Assembly: GCF_002019635.1 (NCBI RefSeq)
Contig: NZ_KV917372.1
Coordinates: forward strand, 620,001-684,000
Direction: 5' to 3'
Length of the DNA: 64,000 nucleotides
DNA from: Metabacillus halosaccharovorans
GTDB taxonomy: Bacteria > Bacillota > Bacilli > Bacillales > Bacillaceae
In this document: positions 56,319 to 64,000 of the stretch, in pieces
How positions within the stretch are numbered: the first letter of the stretch is position 1
Layout of the letters: every line of letters starts with the position of its first letter
Notes under the pieces: model-generated
What the model was told of the DNA's origin: nothing
Databases searched by the model: none
What the model saw: the letters and a program-made list of their open reading frames with translations, nothing else
Program-made: the position numbers and the translations under genes

Positions 56319-56948
56319 ATGAATAATGTCGCTTTAATTGGTGAAGGTGGTCACTCTTCAGTAGTGATTGACATTATTAACCTGCAGCAAAAATATAAGA
56401 TTTTCGCTGTATTTGATGATAAGTATCATACTCTTCAAAAACATAACAATTGCTACTATGGACCTGTTAGTTCAATGAAAGATCTAAAGAAAAAAAACAA
56501 TTTTAAGATCATAGTTTGTATTGGGGATAATAAAATTAGAAAGAAAATAATAAACCAATTAAATATTAGTCTTGAAAGTTTTGAAACTTTTATTCACCCT
56601 TCCGCTCAAATAAGCAATAAAACCAAAATTGGCAAAGGTACAGTTATCATGCCAAATGTTGTGATAAATGCCAACTCAAATATTGGTAACCACGTTATCT
56701 TAAATACATCATGTGTTATAGAACATGATAATGATATACAAGATTTTGTCCATATTTCCCCTTCAGCAACTCTTACTGGCAACGTTAAAATCGCCGAAGG
56801 GACACATATTGGAGCAAATGCAGTCCTTATTCCTGGTGTATCTGTTGGAAGATGGACTATTATTGGTGCAGGATCAACGGTTACACAAAATATAACTGAT
56901 GAGTGTACAGCAGTTGGTTCGCCAGCCCGAATTATTAAAGGAATTTAG
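56319..56948 (+). CDS. epsM: sugar O/N-acyltransferase of the NeuD/PglD/EpsM family
   Basis: 209 residues from the ATG at 56319, 8 nt after AGAGGTGA. N-terminal Rossmann-like domain (VALIGEGGHSSVVIDIINLQ), then a left-handed beta helix of hexapeptide repeats (about 95-190: SNKTKIGKGTVIMPNVVINA) with the catalytic His in VIEHDNDI and closing AVGSPARIIKG. It would transfer acetyl-CoA to the 4-amino group of UDP-4-amino-6-deoxy-GlcNAc. It is the only plus-strand gene inside this part of the cluster. Confidence 0.85.
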   Translation: MNNVALIGEGGHSSVVIDIINLQQKYKIFAVFDDKYHTLQKHNNCYYGPVSSMKDLKKKNNFKIIVCIGDNKIRKKIINQLNISLESFETFIHPSAQISNKTKIGKGTVIMPNVVINANSNIGNHVILNTSCVIEHDNDIQDFVHISPSATLTGNVKIAEGTHIGANAVLIPGVSVGRWTIIGAGSTVTQNITDECTAVGSPARIIKGI

Positions 56949-56956
56949 TTGTATTC

Positions 56957-57901
56957 CTAATTTCTTATATAAGACGCCCACAAATTCGCAAAATCCCTTA
57001 AAATTTTATCTCCTGTGACTGTATAAAGAGCATGTAACAAATATATATGAATTGGATGGTAAGTTGCATAGATTTTAGGATCCATTTTATAAACAATATG
57101 AGCTAAATCATATGTTGAATATCCACCAATGTCATAGTATCGAAGTATTTTCTTAGTCGTTTTTATCCCTTCATAAAAATACTTCTCTGCAAGCAGTGCA
57201 TGTTTTTTGTTAACACTTAATGTTACTTTCCACCAATCATACAGACCAAGAAGGGTAAATAAAAATCCGTTCAGCGTATAAGAAGAAGGTTCAACCGGAT
57301 ATTTTTCGAAAATTAAATAGTTAGTTAGAGACTCATCAATATCTTTTAAACTCGTTAAAGTTCCCCCTTCTTCAATTGGTTTTAGAAGAAAATCTAAACA
57401 TTTATTCCCTTTATTAATATATTTCTTATTATTAGTAACTTCAAAGGCGCGCGCATATACACTTAATGCTTGACCTTGTGCCATACCAGATATCCAACCT
57501 GGTTTAAATACTTTCCTATAATAATGAAAAGTGAAAGGAAAAGGCAAAGAACCATTGGATTCCTGCAGTTCAGTTAATAGGTCAACAGTTTTAGAGAATT
57601 GAGATACAGTGACTTCTCCTCTTTTATACCTTCCATGAAGTGTGAGCGCAAACTGACTTACCATGATAGGATTGTAGTAATAATCGTTCCCATATTTGAC
57701 TTTAGGTATTCCGTCTGGATCAAATAGAATGGATTGGCTTTCAATATATTTTTTATTAGCGCCCCAATTTAAATAATCTTCTGTTGGATTGTAATTTTTT
57801 ATATAAGAATGAAAATTTTGCCTTCCTTTATATTCTACAAGTGTATCATCTACTAATTTTTGATAGTTAGCTTTATAAGTGAAAGGTGGCCAATTTTCCA
57901 C
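56957..57901 (-). CDS. D-glucuronyl C5-epimerase-like protein
   Basis: 314 residues from the GTG at 57901, 8 nt after AGAGG; the ATG at 57928 lacks a site. The C-terminal C5-epimerase (PF06662-like) signature is clear: YNPIMVSQFALTLHGRYKRG, KPGWISGMAQGQALSVYARA, EKYPVEPSSYTLNGFLFTLL, LRYYDIGGYSTYDLAH, and TYHPIHIYLLHALYTVTGD. In animals this domain turns glucuronate into iduronate within heparan chains; bacterial homologues are known. No signal peptide or membrane helix. The Tyr residues of the catalytic YD(I/T)GG region are kept. In a polysaccharide operon it suggests epimerisation of a glucuronate-containing polymer or lipid-linked unit. Confidence 0.82.
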   Translation of the reverse strand: MENWPPFTYKANYQKLVDDTLVEYKGRQNFHSYIKNYNPTEDYLNWGANKKYIESQSILFDPDGIPKVKYGNDYYYNPIMVSQFALTLHGRYKRGEVTVSQFSKTVDLLTELQESNGSLPFPFTFHYYRKVFKPGWISGMAQGQALSVYARAFEVTNNKKYINKGNKCLDFLLKPIEEGGTLTSLKDIDESLTNYLIFEKYPVEPSSYTLNGFLFTLLGLYDWWKVTLSVNKKHALLAEKYFYEGIKTTKKILRYYDIGGYSTYDLAHIVYKMDPKIYATYHPIHIYLLHALYTVTGDKILRDFANLWASYIRN

Positions 57902-57949
57902 TGTATACACCTCTTCCAATAAAAACATTAGTTTTATAACATTTTCAGT

Positions 57950-59155
57950 CTACCTGTTTTTTGATATAGCTTTATTCATCACATTAGCAAGTTGTGATGT
58001 TAGCTTTTTTCTACTATAATTTTGAATCTCACTAACATTCGGTGTGAATGTACCTGTTTTCGTTTTCCATTCTTGATATGCTTTCTTAATATAGTCAATC
58101 GACTTTTCAGGGTAAGAAGAATCTATGACGGTGCCTGTTGCAGTTTTTCTAATAATATCTGCTGGAACCCCTTTAGGAGGTACTAATGCAAGGATTGGTT
58201 TCTTTAAGTTGATTAATTCAAATATTTTACTTGTTACTGTTTGATTTCCTTCTTGAGGGTTAATTAATAATAGTAAAAGATCTGCAGAAGCTGCCATATT
58301 TAAGGCATCACCATGGTGGATATACCCTGTGTTTTTTGTTATTTTTGTTAATGTCGGTCCAATGTTTTTAACAGGGTCACCAACTATTAATAATTCAATT
58401 TCATGTGGGTTTATTACTTTTCTAGTTAAAGCTTCTTCAAGAAGAGTAAAAAATTTCATTGCAAATGACTTTCTAATTCCGTATAAAGATCCCATATAAC
58501 AAATTGTAAATTTTTTATTACTTGATCTTACTTTTAAATTTGTAAAATCCATTGGATCGTACCCATTCATGATTGTATGAAATTTATTTCTAGGTAGCCC
58601 CCCTGATAAATTGTTTAATATATCACATATATGATCACTTACTGAAATAACACCATCTGCAACAGATAATACATGTTTTTCTAGCCTTTGATTATAATTT
58701 GTTAGTTCTGCATCAAAACGTCCTTTAATGAATGGGTTTGTCGTCCATTCGTCTCTAAAGTCAGCAACCCAAGGTGTATTCGTGCGCTTTTTTAAATTTA
58801 ATCCGATAACATGCGATATATTTGGTGGAGCAGTTGTATAGATTACATCAATATTTTCTTTTTCAATGATCTGAAGTCCTGCTTTAATAGCTTGAGGGTA
58901 CCATCCCTTTTTGAAATCTTCTTCTCTTACAAAAGGATTACCCGGAATTACTTCACAATTTGGTAATCTTATTACTTTACAATTGGCTGGAATTTCATTG
59001 AGCATAGTTGGATCTTTTCTTATATAGTTTGATTTTTCAGGAGCAAGCACAATTGGTAAATATCCGAAAGAAGGTAGATATTTAACAAATTTTAATGTAC
59101 GCTGACTAGCACCTATTGGTGGGAAAAAATAACTGATGATCAATACTTTTTTCAT
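57950..59155 (-). CDS. GT4-family glycosyltransferase
   Basis: 401 residues, GT-B fold. N-terminal VLIISYFFPPIGASQRTLKF, acceptor-side VWVADFRDEWTTNPF, linker VSDHICDIL and SDP-sugar side FTICYMGSLYGIRKSFAMKF with KIFELINLKKPILAL replacing the usual EX7E (Glu in IFELINLKKP). Cytosolic, adds one sugar to the lipid-linked repeat unit. Sugar donor unknown. ATG after AGAAAGGATT. Confidence 0.85.
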   Translation of the reverse strand: MKKVLIISYFFPPIGASQRTLKFVKYLPSFGYLPIVLAPEKSNYIRKDPTMLNEIPANCKVIRLPNCEVIPGNPFVREEDFKKGWYPQAIKAGLQIIEKENIDVIYTTAPPNISHVIGLNLKKRTNTPWVADFRDEWTTNPFIKGRFDAELTNYNQRLEKHVLSVADGVISVSDHICDILNNLSGGLPRNKFHTIMNGYDPMDFTNLKVRSSNKKFTICYMGSLYGIRKSFAMKFFTLLEEALTRKVINPHEIELLIVGDPVKNIGPTLTKITKNTGYIHHGDALNMAASADLLLLLINPQEGNQTVTSKIFELINLKKPILALVPPKGVPADIIRKTATGTVIDSSYPEKSIDYIKKAYQEWKTKTGTFTPNVSEIQNYSRKKLTSQLANVMNKAISKNR

Positions 59156-59178
59156 ATAAATAATCCTTTCTGAATCGT

Positions 59179-60252
59179 TTATAAACTGTTATAAACTGTT
59201 ATTAACTGCCTTGCAATTTTTTCTGGAAGGTGGTTATTTTCAGCATAGATCCGTCCTTTTACACCAAGCTCATACCTTAATTTAGGATTCTTTATTAAAT
59301 CATAAAGTTCTTTCTCTATCGTATGGGGGCTAGCTGAAATGACCGGAAGTCCCGATGGATACTTTTGTTTTAAGTCATCTCTTACATAAGAAATAACAGG
59401 TTTCCCCATAAGCATGCTCTCTATTGAAACTGTTCCGTAAATCCCTAATCGGAGCTGATCAACAACTATATCTGCCTTTTTATACCAGTTAACTACTTCT
59501 GCATTTGACATATTTTCAATAAGTTTAAAATCAAAGTCTACTTTCGTTTTCAAATTATCAATGGCCTTTAAAATGAATTCAGTACCTTTAATTCGGCGAT
59601 CACTTGGTGCATGAACAATAAGCGGTCTAGTATTTCTTTCACTTGGATATAATGGTTGGAAATTACTGCCCTCTACAGATGCTCGAACAATATATATTTT
59701 CTTAAAATAACCATATACATACTCTAAAAGCTCATGATCAGGCACAATGACTGTATCAATATACTGAGACACATTTGCGAGTCTAGACGTAATAAGGTCT
59801 TCATTATAAAGTTTTACAATTGCAAAAGGATTTTTCTGTTTAGCAATGGAAAATCGTCTAACTTCTGAGCCCCAATAACTCATGATCATTTTCTTTCCCA
59901 TTTTTTTCAAAAGCGGTAAGTCTGTATAAAAAGCACTTGTAAATGACTGTCCTCCATGAAAATGAAAAATATTATAATAATTTATTTTCTTCTTAGCAAA
60001 AGCATGCATATATTTTTTCCTTTGATTAACAGGTATATTAGATATCGGAGAGGGAATATCGATGGGATATTTAAACTTTGATTCATAATAATTACAAAAG
60101 GATGAAGAAACACCTAATTTTTTTAGTTCTAAAGATTGTGTGCTCATTTGACCTGCAGGATTATATGGTAAATGCAGAACACGACCTATTCTTTTTAAAT
60201 CAATCTGTTCTGATGGTTGCGGGATAATGACCTTACTGTTTAGCTTTGACAT
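59179..60252 (-). CDS. GT4-like glycosyltransferase
   Basis: 357 residues, GT-B like. N-terminal RVLHLPYNPAGQMSTQSLEL, middle FHFHGGQSFTSAFYTDLPLL and MSYWGSEVRRFSIAKQ, C-terminal YKKADIVVDQLRLGIYGTVS with IESMLMGKPVISYVRDDLKQ, which holds the Glu motif. Similar proteins lie in Bacillus exopolysaccharide loci. Donor and acceptor unknown. ATG after AGGAGAAAGGAAC, 24 bp upstream of the next glycosyltransferase. Confidence 0.82.
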   Translation of the reverse strand: MSKLNSKVIIPQPSEQIDLKRIGRVLHLPYNPAGQMSTQSLELKKLGVSSSFCNYYESKFKYPIDIPSPISNIPVNQRKKYMHAFAKKKINYYNIFHFHGGQSFTSAFYTDLPLLKKMGKKMIMSYWGSEVRRFSIAKQKNPFAIVKLYNEDLITSRLANVSQYIDTVIVPDHELLEYVYGYFKKIYIVRASVEGSNFQPLYPSERNTRPLIVHAPSDRRIKGTEFILKAIDNLKTKVDFDFKLIENMSNAEVVNWYKKADIVVDQLRLGIYGTVSIESMLMGKPVISYVRDDLKQKYPSGLPVISASPHTIEKELYDLIKNPKLRYELGVKGRIYAENNHLPEKIARQLITVYNSL

Positions 60253-60330
60253 GTTCCTTTCTCCTATCTTTATTGATGTTCACTCCTATTGGCAGGATAC
60301 GAAAATTAAGTGATATTGGCACGGCATATT

Positions 60331-60373
60331 ACCACTATCATGAAAAATCACCACTATTGTTACATACCACTAT
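60331..60373. repeat. three direct copies of ACCACTAT
   Basis: ACCACTAT at 60331, 60350 and 60366 (start-to-start 19 and 16 bp), spanning the intergenic gap and the last codons of the epsN-like gene. No known binding protein. Confidence 0.4.
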
Positions 60374-61514
60374 TAGGCATTGTGTTTAAAAAACAGGAAA
60401 TAACATGAGTTTGTTCTTCTGCGGTTAAATTAGAACCAGACGGTAAGCAAATACCATTAGCAAATAAATGTTCAGAAACATTCTTTTCTTCATTTGAAAA
60501 GAATTCACATTGTTTAAATAAAGGCTGCAAATGCATCGGTTTCCATACAGGCCTTACCTCAATGTTATGTTTTAATAATAAGGTATTAATAATATTCTTG
60601 GATTGAATACCAGTTACTTTTTCATCAAGAGTTAATGTTGTTAACCACCTCGTAGAGAATCCATATTTTATTTCAGGCATAAATGTAATTCCCTTTATAT
60701 TGGATAGTTCTTGATAGTATTTTAAATATATATTTCTTCTTTCTTGAATTCTTTTTTCTATTACATTTAACTGTGCTCTTCCGATCGCTGCCAAAATATT
60801 ACTTAGACGATAATTATAGCCTATCGAACTATGCTCATAATGAATGGCAGGATCTCGTGATTGAGTTGCAAAAAAACGTGCTTTGTCTAAGGCTTCTACA
60901 TCGTCAGAGATTAGCATTCCACCACCAGATGTTGTAATAATTTTATTACCGTTAAAAGAAAAAACCCCGAATTTTCCGAAAGTTCCACTCGCTTTGTTTT
61001 TATATGTTGCCCCTAATGATTCTGCTGCATCTTCAATAATCGGCACATTGTAGCTTTTACAGATATTCACTAGAGGGTCCATATCTGCACTTTGACCGTA
61101 TAAGTTTGTAATGATAACTGCTTTTGGTAACTGCCCTTTGTTCTCCATACTAACAAACGCTTTTTTTAAGGATTTTGGACACATATTCCAGCTTTCTAAT
61201 TCTGAATCAATGAAAACAGGAATTGCCCCTAAATATAGAATCGGATTAGCACTTCCTACAAAAGTAAGTGATGAACAAAATACTACATCTTCTTCTTTTA
61301 CACCTACTAGTTTTAAGGCTAAATGTAGTGCAGCTGTTCCTGAACTTAAGGCAAGTGCACCTTTTGTGTTTACATAGTCTGCAACTTCTTTCTCAAAAGC
61401 ATCAACATGAGGCCCTAATGGAGCGATCCAATTAGAATCAAATGCATCAATAACATAGTTAATTTCATCACCACTCATATGAGGAGGCGAAAGAAAAATT
61501 CGATTGTTTTTCAA
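60360..61514 (-). CDS. epsN: UDP-4-keto-6-deoxy-GlcNAc aminotransferase (EpsN/PglE-like)
   Basis: 384 residues from the TTG at 61514 behind AAGGAAGGTGA. DegT-family PLP enzyme. IFLSPPHMSGDEINYVIDAF and SNWIAPLGPHVDAFE are near-identical in style to B. subtilis EpsN. PLP lysine in FSFNGNKIITTSGGG; EDAAESLGA contacts PLP. It aminates C4 of the EpsC product to give UDP-4-amino-4,6-dideoxy-GlcNAc, a bacillosamine precursor. It follows the EpsC-like gene by 42 bp. Confidence 0.9.
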   Translation of the reverse strand: MKNNRIFLSPPHMSGDEINYVIDAFDSNWIAPLGPHVDAFEKEVADYVNTKGALALSSGTAALHLALKLVGVKEEDVVFCSSLTFVGSANPILYLGAIPVFIDSELESWNMCPKSLKKAFVSMENKGQLPKAVIITNLYGQSADMDPLVNICKSYNVPIIEDAAESLGATYKNKASGTFGKFGVFSFNGNKIITTSGGGMLISDDVEALDKARFFATQSRDPAIHYEHSSIGYNYRLSNILAAIGRAQLNVIEKRIQERRNIYLKYYQELSNIKGITFMPEIKYGFSTRWLTTLTLDEKVTGIQSKNIINTLLLKHNIEVRPVWKPMHLQPLFKQCEFFSNEEKNVSEHLFANGICLPSGSNLTAEEQTHVISCFLNTMPNSGM

Positions 61515-61556
61515 ATTGTCACCTTCCTTAAACATTGATCTTTATACTCTTTGCAA

Positions 61557-63365
61557 TTATTTATGTTGAATTATGTTTACAATAACACTTCGTAATTGAT
61601 CTGGATTTTTAATAATTACCTCTTCGAGTTTATTTAAATCTTGTTTAATATCAAATGAGTCCGTCTTTGTAGGTAAAGCAATCACAATATGTGGATGCTC
61701 TGTCATCTTGGATTTTTCATGTTCATAAAATAGTGTCTCAGTCAATTTTTCACCAGGGCGAATACCTGTGAATTCTATTTTTATTTCTTTTTCTGGCTCA
61801 TACCCGTATAACCTAATTAACTTTTTAGCTACATCAACTATTTTAATAGGTTCACCCATATCTAATACAAAGATTTCTCCACCTTCAGATAGTGCCCCAG
61901 CCTCCAATACAAGTTGAACAGCTTCTGGTATCGTCATAAAATAACGAACCATGTCGGGATGTGTTACTGTTACCGGGCCTTTTGCTTCAATTTGTTTTCT
62001 AAAAATCGGAATAACACTTCCCCTGCTTTCTAACACATTTCCAAATCTGACAATAGAAAATTTGGTCTTACTCATTTTAGAGTAATACTGAATAATCAAT
62101 TCTCCTATCCTTTTTGTCATCCCCATCATATTAATAGGCTGGACGGCTTTATCCGTTGAGATGAATACAAATCGATCAACATTAAAGCGATCTGAAATCT
62201 CTGCCATATTTTTAGTACCGAACACATTATTCCGAATTGCAGAACCTTCACTTATTTCCATTAAAGGTACATGCTTATGGGCTGCTGCATGAAAAACAAT
62301 TTGAGGCCGATATTTAGTAAATACTTGCTCTACTAGTCCCCTATCTTGTATGTCAGTAATAATCATCTTCGAATCCAACTCTGGATATTTCTCTTTAATT
62401 AACATACCAATATTAAAAATACTGTTTTCACCATGTCCTAGCAGGATAATTCTACTTGGATTACATTCCGCAACTTGTTTAGAGAGTTCACTTCCAATAG
62501 AACCACCAGCACCAGTAATTAAAACTGTTTTATTTTTAAGGTATTCCTTTAGCCGTTTAGTTGGCATTATCGGTTCTCTACCAATCAAGTCCTTTAAATC
62601 GATTTCTCTTAAATTATCAAGCGAAATATCAGATTGAATTAATTCTTTTACAGGTGGTAAACTTTTTACATTTGCTCCTGTTTTTTTACACTCATTAACA
62701 ATTTCAGTCATTTCTGATTTAGTTAAAGATGGAATAGCAATAATAATATCTGTTATTCTATATTTTTCTACAACATTTTTTATATTCCCCCTATTCCCAA
62801 TCACCGGAATTCCGAATAACTCCATTTTTTGTTTGGATGGATCGTCTTCAATAAATCCAATTGGGGAATAATCTAAATCTTCTGACCTTAGAATTTGTTG
62901 TGCTATACGTGTACCTGCATCCCCAGCGCCAATAATTAGAGCTCTTTTTTTATTAGACTTAGTTGAAGTAAACGATTGTTTTTTTGTCATTTGTAATAAT
63001 CTGCATCCACTAATTGTGACTATTGAAAATATGAATATAAGAGGTAATGTATAAAGCAAGTTAGATCCAGTTAGAAAAATAAATGAGTAAATAAGAAAAA
63101 CAAAGTTAGATATTACAATTGCTGCTATAGATGTACTAAATTCTTGAATACCCGAGTATTTCCACATTGTCTTGTATGTTCTAAATTTAGATAGTGAACA
63201 ATAACTAACAAACAAATAAAAAAACCAGGATAAGAAAATCTCATAGTTTAATACTATGTTATCCCCTTCAACTGATTGAACAAAAAGAAATGATAAAAAA
63301 TAAGAAATACTAAGGAGTAATAAATCCAAGAAAGGTAAAAGAAATGTTTTAAATCGATAATTCAT
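61557..63365 (-). CDS. epsC: membrane UDP-GlcNAc 4,6-dehydratase (EpsC/CapD/PglF-like)
   Basis: 602 residues. Four N-terminal membrane helices (about 8-110), a first Rossmann domain (ALIIGAGDAGTRIAQQILRS), and a catalytic SDR domain (VLITGAGGSIGSELSKQVAE) with VFHAAAHKHVPLME. The catalytic Tyr is replaced by Met in PINMMGMTKR, as in PglF-type dehydratases. It converts UDP-GlcNAc to UDP-4-keto-6-deoxy-GlcNAc at the membrane. First gene of the minus-strand half, divergent from the 2-epimerase. Confidence 0.92.
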   Translation of the reverse strand: MNYRFKTFLLPFLDLLLLSISYFLSFLFVQSVEGDNIVLNYEIFLSWFFYLFVSYCSLSKFRTYKTMWKYSGIQEFSTSIAAIVISNFVFLIYSFIFLTGSNLLYTLPLIFIFSIVTISGCRLLQMTKKQSFTSTKSNKKRALIIGAGDAGTRIAQQILRSEDLDYSPIGFIEDDPSKQKMELFGIPVIGNRGNIKNVVEKYRITDIIIAIPSLTKSEMTEIVNECKKTGANVKSLPPVKELIQSDISLDNLREIDLKDLIGREPIMPTKRLKEYLKNKTVLITGAGGSIGSELSKQVAECNPSRIILLGHGENSIFNIGMLIKEKYPELDSKMIITDIQDRGLVEQVFTKYRPQIVFHAAAHKHVPLMEISEGSAIRNNVFGTKNMAEISDRFNVDRFVFISTDKAVQPINMMGMTKRIGELIIQYYSKMSKTKFSIVRFGNVLESRGSVIPIFRKQIEAKGPVTVTHPDMVRYFMTIPEAVQLVLEAGALSEGGEIFVLDMGEPIKIVDVAKKLIRLYGYEPEKEIKIEFTGIRPGEKLTETLFYEHEKSKMTEHPHIVIALPTKTDSFDIKQDLNKLEEVIIKNPDQLRSVIVNIIQHK

Positions 63366-63512
63366 CGTTCAAAATCCCCCGTAGTTTCAGTTTTTAGTTA
63401 ATAAATTTTATTCACTGATTACCATTTACGTAAGGGACAATTATCTACATGATAAAAATTTAGGTATCACTTACCTATTATTATTTATGTTAACCAAAAA
63501 GTTTAGTAACCA

Positions 63513-63563
63513 TTTTTTCTATAAAAAATAGAATATTATACATTCTATTTTTTATAGAAAAAA
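63513..63563 (+). promoter_or_regulatory. 22-bp perfect inverted repeat in front of the 2-epimerase ribosome site
   Basis: Left arm 63513-63534 and right arm 63542-63563 are exact reverse complements (AT-rich, containing TTCTATAAAAAATAGAA), loop ATTATAC (63535-63541). The right arm ends against GGAGGAG, 13 bases before the TTG start. In the RNA this is a long hairpin beside the ribosome site; in DNA it can extrude as a cruciform or bind a dimer. Confidence 0.85.
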
Positions 63564-63575
63564 GGAGGAGTTTTT

Positions 63576-64000
63576 TTGAAAATCCTTACGGTTGTAGGGG
63601 CGAGGCCACAGTTTATTAAAGCATGTATGCTCTCTAAAATAATAGTACAAGAGCCTGATTTACAAGAGATAATTGTTCATACTGGACAACATTACGATGT
63701 GAATATGTCTGATATTTTTTTTAATGAACTTAAGCTGCCAGTTCCAGATTATCACCTAAAAATTGGTTCTGGATCCCATGGTAAACAAACCTCTAAAATG
63801 CTATGTAAGCTTGAAGAGATTATGGTAGAAGAAAAACCTGATATTGTACTTGTATATGGTGATACAAATTCCACATTAGCAGGTAGTTTATCAGCTGCAA
63901 AACTTAATATTCCTATTGCACATGTGGAATCAGGTCTTAGAAGTTACAATAAAAAAATGCCTGAAGAGATTAATAGAGTTGTAACAGATCATCTTTCAAC
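63576..64000 (+). CDS. wecB: UDP-N-acetylglucosamine 2-epimerase (partial, 3' end outside window)
   Basis: 141 codons are visible, about 40 percent of the family length. It starts at TTG 63576 behind AAAGGAGGAG and begins [20 protein letters not shown]. Further landmarks are [35 protein letters not shown] and AHVESGLRS. It interconverts UDP-GlcNAc and UDP-ManNAc. With the dehydrogenase at 54821 it could give UDP-ManNAcA. The frame is open to the window edge. Confidence 0.93.
   Translation, partial: MKILTVVGARPQFIKACMLSKIIVQEPDLQEIIVHTGQHYDVNMSDIFFNELKLPVPDYHLKIGSGSHGKQTSKMLCKLEEIMVEEKPDIVLVYGDTNSTLAGSLSAAKLNIPIAHVESGLRSYNKKMPEEINRVVTDHLS

Noticed and set aside
59160-59200. Repeated ATAAACTGTT before a glycosyltransferase end
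   Set aside because: Two and a half short copies at a coding end; low complexity, no evident role.
1-64000. CRISPR array, tRNA/rRNA, insertion sequence or prophage
   Set aside because: No regularly spaced repeats, cloverleaf, transposase or phage structural gene was seen on either strand.

Overview
The window is chromosomal DNA of an endospore-forming, AT-rich, low-GC Gram-positive bacterium of the Bacillaceae (Bacillus/Metabacillus-like). Evidence: five small spore genes (sspO, sspP, sspN, tlp and a CotM-like gene), strong AGGAGG ribosome sites with frequent TTG/GTG starts, and a block from parC to cotM in an order I recall from Bacillus subtilis. I see no rRNA, tRNA, CRISPR array, insertion sequence or prophage.

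Region 1 (1-16.1 kb) is core genome: a UbiB-family kinase-like gene, two small membrane genes, topoisomerase IV (parE-parC), yneT, plsY, yneR, yneQ-yneP, tlp, sspN, a FbpB-like small gene, a ResA-like thioredoxin with an Lgt-like membrane partner, aconitase, sspO, sspP and cotM. Region 2 (16.2-18.1 kb) is a PAS-PAS histidine kinase without a cognate regulator, followed by two tiny genes.

Region 3 (18.2-36.3 kb) is a glucuronate/xylose (aldouronate-type) utilisation locus, all on the minus strand: an ABC importer (two permeases plus lipoprotein, no ATPase), a YesL-like membrane protein, a Nif3-like protein, UxuA, a GntR/FCD repressor, a 1142-residue GH2 enzyme, two Gfo/Idh/MocA oxidoreductases, a GH67 alpha-glucuronidase, XylA and a UxuB-type SDR. 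Three identical 16-bp sites (ATACTAGTATGGTAGT) precede uxuA, the importer and one oxidoreductase and look like the GntR operators. xylA has its own xylO-like operator and a cre site. xylR, xylB, uxaC, a xylanase and the ABC ATPase are not in the window.

Region 4 (36.4-48.1 kb) is housekeeping: a solitary glnA, a YkoGHIJ-like two-component/PepSY set, a YoxD-like SDR, the NAD salvage run pncA-pncB-nadE, a YkhA-like thioesterase, and katA behind a perfect PerR box.

Region 5 (48.1-53.6 kb) is the least explained part: two coiled-coil proteins, a Cys-rich protein, two small acidic proteins, a JAMM/MPN+ metallopeptidase overlapping a coiled-coil gene, and an overlooked 48-codon basic gene on the minus strand.

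Region 6 (53.6-64 kb) is a surface-polysaccharide cluster. EpsC-, EpsN- and EpsM-like enzymes fit UDP-N,N'-diacetylbacillosamine synthesis. A UDP-sugar dehydrogenase, a second sugar aminotransferase and a UDP-GlcNAc 2-epimerase (cut by the window end) point to amino-uronic acids. Two glycosyltransferases and a glucuronyl C5-epimerase-like protein suggest a uronic-acid-containing glycan that may be epimerised after polymerisation. A perfect 22-bp inverted repeat sits against the ribosome site of the last gene.
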